Part shown: positions 8,839 through 17,830 of the stretch, piece after piece
Position numbering within the stretch: the stretch's first letter is position 1
How the letters are laid out: the number at the start of each line of letters is the position of its first letter
DNA from: Okeania sp. KiyG1
Lineage (GTDB): Bacteria; Cyanobacteriota; Cyanobacteriia; Cyanobacteriales; Microcoleaceae
Reading direction: 5' to 3'
Length of the DNA: 60,640 nt
Assembly: GCF_014132355.1 (NCBI RefSeq)
Contig: NZ_BLZO01000030.1
Coordinates: 1-60,640 of the forward strand
Position numbers and translations under genes: made by a program
Notes under the pieces: generated by a model
Told to the model about the DNA's origin: nothing
What the model saw: only the letters and a program-made list of their open reading frames with translations
The model's database searches: none

Positions 8839-10095
8839 ATGCTGAAACAAATAACTTTAGAAAATTGGAAAAGTTTCCGTCATGCGGAATTATATATCGA
8901 TCCTTTAACAGTTTTAATCGGTACTAATGCTAGTGGAAAATCTAATGTTGTTGATGCTTTGGATTTTTTGAATAGTATTATGCAAGGTACTTCAGTAGAA
9001 GCGGTATTAACAGGCGATCGCTACAGTTCAGGTATTAGAGGTGGGGTTGAATGGGCAGTTAGAAAACCTGAAACAAAATTTAGTTTTCAAGTATTAGTAG
9101 ATGGCGAAAATGAAGCGGGTGATTATCTTTATAAAATTACTATAGAAACTCAACCTACTATACAGGTAATATATGAATCTTTAACTTTGATTGATAGTCA
9201 AAAACTCTCAGATAGTAATTCATTTCAGCAACTTTCTTTTATCTCCTCAACTGTGGTACCAGACGGGGTAAAGTATAAGCTTTTTGAAGCAGATAAAGAA
9301 TATATTGAAAAAATTTATCCCACTCCTAATCCTTGGTTGGATCGTTTTACAACACAGATTCCTTCCTATGAATTTGATAATGTTCATCAAATTATGCTTG
9401 CCGAAAGTATAGTACCAAATCTTCTCAAAAAGATTTTTATTTTAAATCCCATACCTTCCCAAATGCGGGATTATTCACGCCTATCAAAAAAGTTAGAAAG
9501 AGATGGTTCTAATATTGCTGGAGTTTTAGCAGCATTACCAGAAAAACAGAAAACTGAAGTAGAAGAATATTTATTAAAATATCTGGCAAAATTACCAGAA
9601 GGAGATATGCAAAAAGTTTGGGCTGAAACTGTAGGAAGACTAGGCAGCGATGCCATGCTTTACTGTGAAGAAATCTGGCATCCTAATCAACAACCAATGA
9701 TAGTTGATGCTCGTGGAATGTCTGATGGAACTTTACGATTTTTGGCAATTTTAACAGCTATGTTAACTCAGCCAGAAAAAAGTTTAATTGTTATAGAGGA
9801 AGTAGATAATGGTTTGCATCCTTCTCGTGCTGGATTACTATTACAAATGTTAAGAGAAATTGGAGAACAGCGCCAAATTGATGTTTTGGTTACAACTCAT
9901 AATTCTGCTTTATTAGACGAACTAACTCCAAAATTTATTCCTTTTGTGATGGTGACTTATCGAGATAAACAAACTGGAGAAAGTCAGTTAATTCCTTTAG
10001 AGGATATTGAAGATTTACCGAAGTTAATGGCATCAGGAACTTTAGGCAAAATTGCCAGTAAGGGTTTGATTGAGAAGAGTCTCAAAGCAGATTAA
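8839..10095 (+). CDS. AAA_21/RecF-like ABC-type ATPase, first gene of an ATPase-PIN pair
   Basis: A 418-residue protein from the ATG at 8839, preceded by CGGAGAAG; a longer TTG start at 8794 lacks a ribosome site. It has MLKQITLENWKSFRHAEL, then Walker A GTNASGKS (about residues 28-35), an ABC-like signature GMSDGTLRFLAIL, Walker B SLIVIEEVDNGLHP and switch histidine VLVTTHNSALLDEL. This is the SMC/RecF-type architecture of AAA_21/AAA_15 proteins, used as sensors in defence pairs such as PARIS (AriA) and RloA. No TOPRIM domain is seen. The PIN-like gene follows after five bases, so the two are almost surely co-translated. Confidence 0.85.
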   Translation: MLKQITLENWKSFRHAELYIDPLTVLIGTNASGKSNVVDALDFLNSIMQGTSVEAVLTGDRYSSGIRGGVEWAVRKPETKFSFQVLVDGENEAGDYLYKITIETQPTIQVIYESLTLIDSQKLSDSNSFQQLSFISSTVVPDGVKYKLFEADKEYIEKIYPTPNPWLDRFTTQIPSYEFDNVHQIMLAESIVPNLLKKIFILNPIPSQMRDYSRLSKKLERDGSNIAGVLAALPEKQKTEVEEYLLKYLAKLPEGDMQKVWAETVGRLGSDAMLYCEEIWHPNQQPMIVDARGMSDGTLRFLAILTAMLTQPEKSLIVIEEVDNGLHPSRAGLLLQMLREIGEQRQIDVLVTTHNSALLDELTPKFIPFVMVTYRDKQTGESQLIPLEDIEDLPKLMASGTLGKIASKGLIEKSLKAD

Positions 10096-10100
10096 AGAGT

Positions 10101-10616
10101 ATGAAAAAAGTGCTAATTATTGATACTTCAATTCTCTGTGTTTATTTGGGAGTACCTGGGAAGGAAACTTGTGGCTCTGAAGGTAATAAATGGGATAAGG
10201 TTAAAGTCTATGAAATCTTCGAAAAAGAGGAGAAAGCAAAGACTACTTTTGTTTTACCTTTAGCAACAATCATTGAAACAGGTAATCATATTGCTCAAGC
10301 AAATATTAAGCGCTATGAAATAGCTAAAGAATTAGGAAATTTGATGAAACTAACTGCAGATAATCAAAATCCTTGGGCAGCATTTATAGAACAGTCAAAG
10401 TTATGGGATGCAGAAAATTTGAAGGATTTAGCTGATGAATTTCCGAATTTTGCTAGTCAAGGACTTGCATTGGGAGATGCTACAATTAAACGGGTTGCTG
10501 ATTATTATGCTAAGTCAGGATTTGATGTAGAAATTATCACTGGGGATACAGGTTTAAAATCTTATGAACCTCCAAAACCTGAACTGACTCCTCGACGCAG
10601 AAAATACAAAAAATAA
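10101..10616 (+). CDS. PIN-like nuclease, partner of the upstream ATPase
   Basis: A 171-residue protein starting MKKVLIIDTSILCVYLG. Acidic residues sit where PIN-domain metal ligands are expected: D8 (IIDTS), E59 (IIETGNH), D126 (LGDATIK) and D149 (ITGDTGL). PIN domains are single-strand RNA nucleases, often toxins. The start is five bases after the ATPase stop, with AAAGAG as a weak ribosome site. It is not a standard VapC: it is longer, has an insertion around residues 20-45, and lies next to an ATPase rather than a small antitoxin. The effector role in a two-gene defence or stress module is an inference. Confidence 0.7.
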   Translation: MKKVLIIDTSILCVYLGVPGKETCGSEGNKWDKVKVYEIFEKEEKAKTTFVLPLATIIETGNHIAQANIKRYEIAKELGNLMKLTADNQNPWAAFIEQSKLWDAENLKDLADEFPNFASQGLALGDATIKRVADYYAKSGFDVEIITGDTGLKSYEPPKPELTPRRRKYKK

Positions 10617-11019
10617 AGCAGCAATATTTACATTTTTTGTAGATTAATGAGATTTTATTTTTAGCAATAAGCACTATAAAATTATCGTCTATCTAATATT
10701 ATGTTAGGTTAAATGCTTATAATAAAAACCTGGAACTTTGTAGGTTGGATTGAGAAAGGAAACCCAACAATAATATTGTATTTGTTAGGTTGCTGAATCA
10801 AAGGATGAATCTTTGTTGGAATAGGTAAATCTCATATTTAATATTTCTAACTTGTTTTTTCTCCAAGCTTACAATTCATCCCACAAATATACAACTCCAT
10901 CATATTGTATCTGTTGGGTTGCGCGTTGGCGGAGCCTAGCGGCAGCTATATCGCTTAACCCAACCTACTGTATTATAATAGTTGAAAAAGTTGGTTTAAA
11001 TATTCAGGAGTAAGAATTA
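10617..11019. repeat. Intergenic region with AACCCAACA-type dispersed repeats
   Basis: It holds GTAGGTTGGATTGAG...GAAACCCAACA (about 10740-10770) and a second repeat ending GGCGGAGCCTAGCGGCAGC...CTTAACCCAACCTAC (10915-10970). A close relative is at 14148-14177. No gene was seen. Confidence 0.5.
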
Positions 11020-11560
11020 ATGCCAGCTAAAGACTTCTATCACGATACAGTAAAAAATGCCTTGATTAAGGATGGATGGACGATTACTAACGACCCCTAT
11101 ATTTTGAGTATTGGAAAAAGAGATTTGTTTTTTGATTTGGGAGCGAACAAATTACTTTCTGCTGAAAAGGGTTTGAAAAAAATTGCTGTGGAGATTAAAA
11201 GTTTTACCAGTTTATCGCGAGTGAATGACTTAGAAAAAGCATTAGCTCAATATATTTTATACTACGATATTATAAAAAATATTGAACCGGAGCGGTTACT
11301 ATATTTAGCGATTACAGAAAGTATTTTCGAGGAGTTTTTTACCGAATAATTAAGGTTTAAAGCCTTTCCTTTAAAGGAGAAAAAAGGAAAAAATTTCCCT
11401 ACTAGGTCAATCCTCTTGTTTTCAAGGATAGGTAATTATTAATTATTAATTATTAAGTATTAATTATTAATTGTTGAATGAACCTATCGGTCAAATATTA
11501 TTAAAAAATAAAAGGTTTAGTTTAATAACTTTTGATGTAAAACAGGAGGTTATTTGTCAA
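11020..11560 (+). pseudogene. xisH: xisH family gene interrupted by a MITE
   Basis: The open part (11020-11349) encodes MPAKDFYHDTVKNALIKDGW ... KIAVEIKSF ... LYLAITESIFEEFF, the N-terminal two thirds of an XisH protein, an endonuclease-fold accessory factor first linked to excision of the fdxN element. It then runs into MITE family A (about 11346-11476). Past the element the missing end resumes as PIGQILLKNKRF and FDVKQEVICQWIP before a TAA at 11558-11560. XisH proteins are about 138 residues, and joining both parts restores that length. The open frame alone (109 residues) is therefore a truncation. Confidence 0.85.
11346..11476 (+). mobile_element. MITE family A copy inside xisH
   Basis: ACCGAATAATTAAGG, core AAAGCCTTTCCTTTAAAGG, then ATTATTAATTATTAATTATT and an end of GTTGAATGAA. 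It interrupts xisH. Exact ends are uncertain by a few bases because the GAA at both edges can belong to the gene or the element. Confidence 0.75.
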
Positions 11561-11895
11561 TGGATACCATAAATAATTATCATCAAATTATTACTAAAAT
11601 TTTGGGATAATATGCTAATTTACCCTATGCTCACGGTAACTTAGAACGAAAATTTATTGTTGGTGAAGACCACAAAAACTATTTATTATTAACAGTAGGA
11701 TATTTAAAAGGAAAAAGAGTTCATGCTTGTGTGGTTCACTTGGAAATTATTAATGAGAAAATCTGGATTCACGAGGATGGATTAGAAGATGGAATTGCGT
11801 TAGATTTACTTATGGCAGGTATTCCTAAAAATAAAATTGTATTAGGGTTTCATCCGCCAGAGGTGCGACCTTTAACAGAATTTGCGGTTAATTAA
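11561..11895 (+). pseudogene. xisI: xisI family gene with an internal stop
   Basis: MDTINNYHQIITKILG starts at about 11561, just past the xisH end, then hits TAA (11608-11610) where the family usually has Glu. In the same frame it continues YANLPYAHGNLERKFIVG ... VHLEIINEKIWIHEDGLEDG ... GIPKNKIVLGFHPPEVR and ends TEFAVN with TAA at 11893-11895. This is a full XisI except for one nonsense change, so the xisHI pair is dead in both genes. XisI is the partner of XisH in the excision-control family. Confidence 0.85.
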
Positions 11896-11914
11896 AATTA
11901 GGGAAAATTGCGAA

Positions 11915-12037
11915 AATTATCAACGATATTCAAATTCTTCTATTGCTTTAGTAAATGATTTAATATTAGTTACTCATAATGTTAGAGAATTTAGCCTAAT
12001 TGAAGGGTTAAAAATTGAAGATTGGGAAGCAGAATAA
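11915..12037 (+). pseudogene. C-terminal fragment of a VapC-type PIN toxin
   Basis: The frame ending TAA at 12035-12037 reads ALVNDLILVTHNVREFSLIE then GLKIEDWEAE. This is the standard C-terminal end of VapC toxins (VTHN.REF, DWE). The N-terminal part and an antitoxin gene are absent. It lies in a cluster of decayed genes. Confidence 0.75.
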
Positions 12038-12166
12038 TAGGTAAGTCTAACAAGCAATGAGGAAATAATATTAAATCCGCTGATTGTCATACAATGCTTA
12101 AGGGCGAATGGCCATTCGCCCCTACAATATAGACTCTTATCTTTAATATTGAATAACACCAATGCT

Positions 12167-12298
12167 ACCGGATTTGATATAAACCTTTGAATACTTTTAC
12201 TGAAGCAATAGAGACTTTTCGTACAGCTATTTATTTCCATTTTTTTGATTGTTTGATTAACAATACTAATGTATTTACCTCTGATATCAAATCCGGTT
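12167..12298. mobile_element. MITE with ACCGGATTTGATAT ends
   Basis: ACCGGATTTGATATAAACC at about 12167 and TGATATCAAATCCGGTTA ending near 12298 form a terminal inverted repeat. The same end occurs at 38373 (ATATCAAATCCG), 41504-41518, 52037 and 52569. Any encoded peptide here is incidental. Confidence 0.55.
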
Positions 12299-12439
12299 AA
12301 TTGCACTATAGAATCCTGTTATATAACATCTGTCTATTAATTCTATAAATAGTTCATAAGATAATCGTTGATTTTAAATTCTCTTTTATTGCAAAGTTTT
12401 TTCAGTCTCTGGCTTGATTGATTTTCCCGGAGTTGAGAT

Positions 12440-13045
12440 TGTAAGGAACTCTTAACTTTATTATAGTATTGATTGATAGATTTTAACGGTCTGCCATTTA
12501 TCACTCTTTGGTTTGATTCCAGCTTGATTAAAAGTTAATGTAGCTAAATTGTTTAATCCTATATCAATACTAGCAACACAGTTTTTTTCTAAGAGGTATT
12601 GTTTTTCGCATTTCTCATAAATGACTTCAATTACATAATGGTTAAGTCTGGGGACGAGACGAACTTGTTTTATTTGTGAAGTAGGTACTAATGTTTTTAG
12701 ATAAATTCCTGTATAAGTTGGATTAATAATTCCTTGTTTTAATTGCCTCTTGCTGATGGCTTGTGTGGTATAAACTACAATATTTCTTCCCGTTATTTTA
12801 TTTTTATATTTAGGAATACGAGGACAAGATTTAAACTTTGATGGGTTTTGTTTATAAACTTCATTTGCTGCTAAAAAGCTTTTCGGTGTTTCTATCTAGT
12901 ATCATCAAGATTTGTTGAGATACTTTAGCTGGCATTGCTTGATAGTCTGGTTGAGTAGAGAGTGTTTTTTGCAGGTCATAATAGGAAAGATTTGTATTTT
13001 CAAATATAAAAGACTGACGAACTAAGTAATTAGCATGAGTTTAAG
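12440..13045 (-). pseudogene. tnpB: Degenerate tnpB (IS605/IS1341-type) N-terminal half
   Basis: The reverse strand, read across several frames with many stops, gives fragments such as NYLVRQSFIFENTNLSYYDL, QPDYQAMPAKVSQQIL and INGRPLKSINQYYNK. These match the intact TnpB encoded at 46763-47998 (YQALPTKVSKQII; KGRPLKAINTFYNK). The RuvC catalytic part is missing. Confidence 0.8.
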
Positions 13046-13429
13046 AGATTTTTAGACAAAAAACACAGTTGGTCAATTTCAGCATAAAACCGATGATTTT
13101 TCGTATGGGATATGTCTCTCAACTAATCTCATAAATCAAGGAGTTAAAATTACTATAATAATTCGAGCATTTAGGAATTTTTGTTATTATTTAGTCTTGA
13201 ATTCTTAGCTTACTTCACTATACCATTAAACATCTGGCCTTTGAGTTATTAAATTTTGTCAAGTATTTAATAGCTTCTTAATACAAATTAACGAAGATAT
13301 TTGACATTGTTTGACTATGTATGACTAGATTTATGTATAACTTTTATTATACTTCAATATTTAATCTCCCCTACTCCCCCGATCCCCTACTCCCTTACTC
13401 CCCTACTCCCCTACTCTCCCACTTCCCCC
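13046..13429. other. AT-rich gap without a recognised gene
   Basis: No gene or known element was recognised. The right part (13365-13430) is a CCCCTACTCCC pyrimidine run like those found in many other spacers here. Confidence 0.4.
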
Positions 13430-14110
13430 TTAATCACACTCCACTAAATTCCCAGCAGAAACAAACCCAGACAGGGGAGAAGTAATTTCCACCCACCTAC
13501 GTTTTTCTCCATTTCGGTCAGGAATTAAACGATAATTTTCCACAAGGGTAAGCTGACTATCAACAGGAACTTTTCCTTTATATTCGGATCGTCTAGTAGC
13601 ATTTGTCCGTACTGCTAAACCCCGTGGTGCTTTTTTACTATCAATTTGACGACATAAATTTTGATCTATTTGTGATGTTGACTCAGTAGGAGACGGTCTT
13701 TCTGTGGGGAAATTATCAACAGAAGTATTTTGACCGGAAGGTTCCGTTGGAGTTTCTGTCGCTACTTCAGAACATTCTATTAAATTATTTTCATTGCCTG
13801 GAAAACCTCTAGAAACAAACCCTGAAATAGGAGCAGTAATTTCTACCCAAGTTCGACCTGCTGGACCTCTAATATTGCGATAACCTTCTATTAATTTCAC
13901 TTGTTGATTTGCATCTACTGTACCTACTGTAGGAGAATTTGGGGTTGGTCTTTTTTGAACAATTAAACCTTGTTGATCATTAACTTGACGACATAAACTA
14001 GCAGTTTCTTGAGATATTTGAGCTATTTTAATGGTTGTAGCGATCGCTCTTTTGGGAACACCGAGGGCGATCGTTAGTATTAATGTTAGCAATGCCACTG
14101 GTTGACGCAT
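13430..14110 (-). CDS. Exported protein with two SH3b-like domains
   Basis: A 226-residue protein with an N-terminal hydrophobic signal segment (ALLTLILTIALGVPKRAIA). Two similar halves follow: about residues 37-110 (LCRQVNDQQGLIVQKRPTPN ... VEITAPISGFVSRG) and 152-224 (LCRQIDSKKAPRGLAVRTNA ... VEITSPLSGFVSAG). They are joined by a Thr/Ser/Pro-rich linker. Bacterial SH3b domains usually bind cell-wall peptides or act in envelope proteins. The paired cysteines (LCRQ and EC) in each half could form disulfides outside the cell. No catalytic domain is present. It stands alone downstream of pheS on the same strand. Confidence 0.75.
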   Translation of the reverse strand: MRQPVALLTLILTIALGVPKRAIATTIKIAQISQETASLCRQVNDQQGLIVQKRPTPNSPTVGTVDANQQVKLIEGYRNIRGPAGRTWVEITAPISGFVSRGFPGNENNLIECSEVATETPTEPSGQNTSVDNFPTERPSPTESTSQIDQNLCRQIDSKKAPRGLAVRTNATRRSEYKGKVPVDSQLTLVENYRLIPDRNGEKRRWVEITSPLSGFVSAGNLVECD

Positions 14111-14690
14111 ATTTATTTTTCAAGTCAAAAGTAATTTCAAGCTTAGTAGGTTGGGTTGAGGAACGAAACCCAACAAATAGTGTAGTGTCTAGAATAAAAT
14201 GCTGGGTAAACTAAATATCAAAAATAGGGAACAGGGAATAGTAGGAAAAACATTTCCCTGTCTCAAGATTACGATCGCCATAAGTCCTAACTGCTCTGGT
14301 TATTGCTATATCTCAAATCAATATTTTGAAGTTTTGGTTTACCTAATATGGCAGTCGCCACTATGAGTTAGGACATCGGGTAATTATAATGATTCATAAC
14401 GCGAGCAAGATGCTCGCACTAATTGTCAAACACAAACCAAGCGGTTGCTATAAGTTAAAAAGGAAGATGGGTCATTTCAGTTATCAGTTATCAGTTATCA
14501 GTTATCAGTACCTCTAGTTAAAGTCAGAGGCTTGAAATATTGAACTTGATTTTTTTTCATCCTCTTAAAAGGGGAGACTTAAGAGCTTATTTTTTTGGTC
14601 AGACCAAACCTATACTCCCCACACTCCTCACACTCCCTCTATATTTACGCTGAATGCTGAAATGCTTAATGCTGAAATGCTGATAGCTAT
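14111..14690. repeat. Intergenic repeats upstream of the SH3b gene
   Basis: It contains GTAGGTTGGGTTGAGGAACG (14148-14167, ending AACCCAACA), and four TCAGTTATCAGTTATCAG units (14476-14507) that mirror those at 8755-8785. A CCTCTAGTTAAAGTCAGAGG hairpin and repeated GCTGAATGCTGAAATGC words just after the pheS stop follow. No gene was seen. Confidence 0.5.
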
Positions 14691-15692
14691 TTAAAACTGC
14701 TGCAAAAAACGTAAGTCGCTGGCATAAACTCGCCGAATATCATCTATTTGATGCAACACCATGGCAAATCTTTCTATGCCAAAACCCGCGGCAAAACCTG
14801 TATATTTCTCCGAATCATAACCTACTGCTTCTAATACGTTGGGGTCTACCATCCCACATCCTAATACTTCTAACCATTTACCATTCCACTGCAAATCTAC
14901 TTCTGCTGAGGGTTCGGTGAATGGGAAATAGCTGGCACGGAAACGAATGGGTAGGTCTCCGAACATTTGTCTGAGGAATTCTTTGATGGTTCCTTTGAGG
15001 TCTGAAAATCTTAGTCCTTCGTCTACTGCTAATAGTTCCAGTTGATGGAATACTGCTGCGTGGGTAGCGTCTACTGTGTCGCGTCGATAAACACGACCGG
15101 GAGCTATGATTCGCATCGGGGGTTCGTGGTTTTTCATATAACGGATCTGGACTGAAGAGGTATGGGTCCGCATTAAGTTACCGTCTGGTAGGTAGAAGGT
15201 ATCTTGCATATCTCTGGCAGGGTGGTCCGGTGGTGTGTTTAAGGCTTCAAAGTTGTAGTAGTCGGTTTCCATTTCTGGACCTGTGGCGACTGTGTAGCCT
15301 AAGCCAATGAATATGTCTAGGGCACGGTCTATGAGGTTGTTGAGGGGATGGATTTTTCCTTGGGGACGATATACTCCTGGCATTGATACGTCTAGGGTTT
15401 CGGCTTGGAGTTTGGCTGCTATTTCTGCTGTTTTGAGGTTTGTCCGCTTTTGGTCTAGGTTACTCTGGATGGCTTGTTTGACTTGGTTGGCGATCGCTCC
15501 TACTTTTGGTCGTTCTTCTGGGCTGAGTTTGCCCATACCTCCCAGGATTTTGGATACTTGGCCTTTTTTGCCTAGGTAGTTAATTCTTAGTTCTTCTAGT
15601 TTTTCTAGGTTTTCTGTTGTGGCGATCGCTTCTGTTGCTGTTTGGCGTAGTTCTGTTAGTTGGGTTTCTATTTCTGTTAGTTGAGTTGCCAT
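14691..15692 (-). CDS. pheS: Phenylalanine-tRNA ligase alpha subunit
   Basis: A 333-residue class II aminoacyl-tRNA synthetase subunit that charges tRNA-Phe as an alpha2beta2 enzyme. An N-terminal coiled coil ([20 protein letters not shown]) is followed by motif 2 ([19 protein letters not shown]) and motif 3 ([11 protein letters not shown]). The length is typical. pheT is not adjacent. The 5' end and promoter have been duplicated in tandem upstream (15695-16850). The likely own promoter, read on the minus strand, is TTGAAC (15807-15812) and TACAAT (15784-15789) with 17-base spacing. Confidence 0.96.
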   Translation of the reverse strand: MATQLTEIETQLTELRQTATEAIATTENLEKLEELRINYLGKKGQVSKILGGMGKLSPEERPKVGAIANQVKQAIQSNLDQKRTNLKTAEIAAKLQAETLDVSMPGVYRPQGKIHPLNNLIDRALDIFIGLGYTVATGPEMETDYYNFEALNTPPDHPARDMQDTFYLPDGNLMRTHTSSVQIRYMKNHEPPMRIIAPGRVYRRDTVDATHAAVFHQLELLAVDEGLRFSDLKGTIKEFLRQMFGDLPIRFRASYFPFTEPSAEVDLQWNGKWLEVLGCGMVDPNVLEAVGYDSEKYTGFAAGFGIERFAMVLHQIDDIRRVYASDLRFLQQF

Positions 15693-15783
15693 AGTTTGTT
15701 ATTTTTTTTGTGCTTTAGTATATAGAATCTTTTTTAGTTGAATAATTAGTCATGTCTAGGGGCGAGTAAATCCCAATATAACT

Positions 15784-15812
15784 ATTGTATCTGATTTTTT
15801 GTCAAAGTTCAA
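15784..15812 (-). promoter_or_regulatory. Probable pheS promoter
   Basis: On the minus strand, TTGAAC (15812-15807), a 17-base spacer and TACAAT (15789-15784) match a sigma-70-type promoter about 95 bases before the pheS ATG. The same pair recurs in the four upstream copies. Confidence 0.55.
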
Positions 15813-15842
15813 CCCGATTTTTGAGTCGGTCGGGCTTTTTTT
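15812..15842 (+). terminator. Hairpin plus T run, repeated in each pheS-upstream unit
   Basis: CCCGA...TCGGG followed by eight T on the plus strand looks like an intrinsic terminator for rightward transcription. It sits just behind the pheS promoter in every tandem unit, at about 15812, 16007, 16412, 16607 and 16798. No rightward gene feeds it here. Confidence 0.45.
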
Positions 15843-16850
15843 TCGGGTGCTTATCAGGATGTAGTTGGTTGAGGTGTTAACAATGGTATGGTTTGTTATT
15901 TTTTTGTGCTTTAGTATATAGAATCTTTTTTAGTTGAATAATTAGTCATGCGTAGGGGCGAGGAACCCCCAATATAACTATTGTATCTGATTTTTTATTA
16001 AAGTTCAACCTGATTTTTGAGTCGGCCGGGATTTTTTTGGATGCTTCTCAGGATGAAATGAGATAGGTGAGGATTTTAACTATAGTTTTATGTCAGTTTT
16101 TCTAGGTTTTCTGTTGTGGCGATCGCTTTGTTTGTAGTTTTGCTCTAGCCGTAATATTAAGTACTGCAAAAGTTCAAGCCTAAGTAAGAGTCTGGTGTGG
16201 ATTTTTCAAGGTTTTTGTTGTGGCGATCGCTTCTGTTGCTGTTTGCCGTAGTTCTGTTAGTTGGGTTTCTATTTCTGTGAGTTGGGTTGCCATGGTTTGT
16301 TATTTTTTTGTGCTTTAGTATATAGAATCTTTTTTAGTTGAATAATTAGTCATGCCTAGGGGCGAGTGACTCCCAATATAACTATTGTATCTGATTTTTT
16401 ATTAAAGTTCAACCTGATTTTTGAGTCCGCCGGGCTTTTTTGGGTGCTTATCAGGATTTACTTGGTCGAGGTGTTAACAATGGTATGGTTTGTTATTTTT
16501 TTGTGCTTTTAACTGTAGAGTCTTTTTTAGTTGAATAAAAAGTCATGTATAGGGACGAGTGACTCCCAATATAACTATTGTATCTGACTTTTTGTGAAAG
16601 TTCAACCCGATTTTTGAGTCCGTCGGCTTTTTTTGGTGCTTCTCAGGATGTAGTTGATCGAGGTGTTAAAAACAATATGATTTGTTATTTTATTTTGTGC
16701 TTTAGTAATAGAATCTTTTTTGGTTGAATAAATAGTCATGCTTAGGGGCGAGTAACTCCCAATGTAAGTATTGTATCTGATTTTTTGTGAAAGTTCAACC
16801 TGATTTTTGAGTCCGCCGGGCTTTTTTTTCGGGAGCCTCTCAGGATGTTG

Positions 16851-17067
16851 CAATCGTAGGGGCGGGTTCCACGTTAAGTTAATTGCATGACAAATGATTT
16901 AGATAAACCCGCCCCACCCCATTGATGAAGTCAGAATTCAGAAGTTATTTTTGTAACTGGGATTTGAGCAAGGCTCCAAAAATATTGCGCTTTAAAAAGC
17001 GGGGTTTTAGACCTATATTATTTTGATAATCTAATGCTTTACTTTTGTCTAAATAGGTAACGAATTA
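16851..17067. other. Gap between the pheS repeats and the CRISPR array
   Basis: It holds a GTAGGGGCGGGTTCC...AAACCCGCCCC inverted repeat (16858-16915), related to the 58-bp tandem unit at 6103-6458, and otherwise AT-rich sequence at the trailer side of the CRISPR array. No cas gene was seen. Confidence 0.5.
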
Positions 17068-17830
17068 GTTTCAATCCCTAAGTAGGGATTTGGTTTGGGA
17101 AAGTTATTTGGTAACTGACGACTCTGCCATCTTGAAGTTTCAATCCCTAAGTAGGGATTTGGTTTGGGAAAGGCTACCTTTGATCCCAAGATATCAGAAT
17201 ATTCTGATGTTTCAATCCCTAAGTAGGGATTTGGTTTGGGAAAGCCTTTAATTTGTATAGGCAAACAAATCTTTGCAATGAGTTTCAATCCCTAAGTAGG
17301 GATTTGGTTTGGGAAAGTAAAGACTATAAAATTCTGCAAAAAAATGCTTCTGAGGGTTTCAATCCCTAAGTAGGGATTTGGTTTGGGAAAGCTTATTAGG
17401 ATCTCTGCCTAGTTCTGAAACAGTTAGTCTGTTTCAATCCCTAAGTAGGGATTTGGTTTGGGAAAGGGAGATGTCGCCTACGACATTTCTGCTATGGTTG
17501 CAAAGTTTCAATCCCTAAGTAGGGATTTGGTTTGGGAAAGGACTGGTTTAGGAGATGGAACTCCGAACTCTGGTCTTATGTTTCAATCCCTAAGTAGGGA
17601 TTTGGTTTGGGAAAGTTTCTTTTGAAACATTAGTAGAAAGATACCTTAGTGTTTCAATCCCTAAGTAGGGATTTGGTTTGGGAAAGTCAAGAAACCGTTG
17701 ACGACGACGGTAACATAATGTTTCAATCCCTAAGTAGGGATTTGGTTTGGGAAAGAATTTCAGTTGTGAAAAACAAAAAAGGTGATAAGTACTAGTTTCA
17801 ATCCCTAAGTAGGGATTTGGTTTGGGAAAG
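17068..17830 (-). CRISPR. CRISPR array: 11 identical 36-nt repeats, 10 spacers
   Basis: Repeats start at 17068, 17137, 17209, 17282, 17356, 17431, 17505, 17580, 17651, 17720 and 17795, all identical as far as read. Each begins GTTTCAATCCCTAAGTAGGG and ends GGTTTGGGAAAG. Spacers are 33-39 nt. Reversed, the repeat ends in GGGATTGAAAC, the usual 3' end of cyanobacterial repeats, so the array is probably transcribed on the minus strand with its leader to the right (17831 onward). No cas gene occurs in the window, so processing must come from a locus elsewhere. The repeat style resembles type I-D/III arrays (inference). No direct match to the window was noticed for any spacer. Confidence 0.98.

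Larger units (their letters stand above)
15695..16850. repeat. Five tandem copies of the pheS promoter/leader, one with pheS 5' coding DNA
   Basis: Units start TTTGTTATTTTTTTGTGC at 15695, 15892, 16296, 16489 and 16681, spaced about 192-197 bases. The larger second step (404) contains a second copy of the pheS beginning: 16200-16294 on the minus strand codes [20 protein letters not shown], then diverges. A shorter piece is at about 16090-16130. Every unit holds the TTGAAC-17-TACAAT promoter (degenerate in some) and a CCCGATTTTTGAGTCGGTCGGG hairpin followed by a T run on the plus strand. Confidence 0.85.

Noticed and set aside
11974-12306. 110-codon minus-strand frame
   Set aside because: It overlaps the vapC fragment and a MITE with ACCGGATTTGATAT ends; the peptide has no family character.
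16602-16853. 83-codon minus-strand frame in the pheS repeats
   Set aside because: It crosses the promoter repeats and contains terminator-hairpin sequence.
17049-17288. A 79-codon open frame on the minus strand with repeated FPKPNPYLGIET units
   Set aside because: It is a translation through CRISPR repeats and spacers, not a gene.
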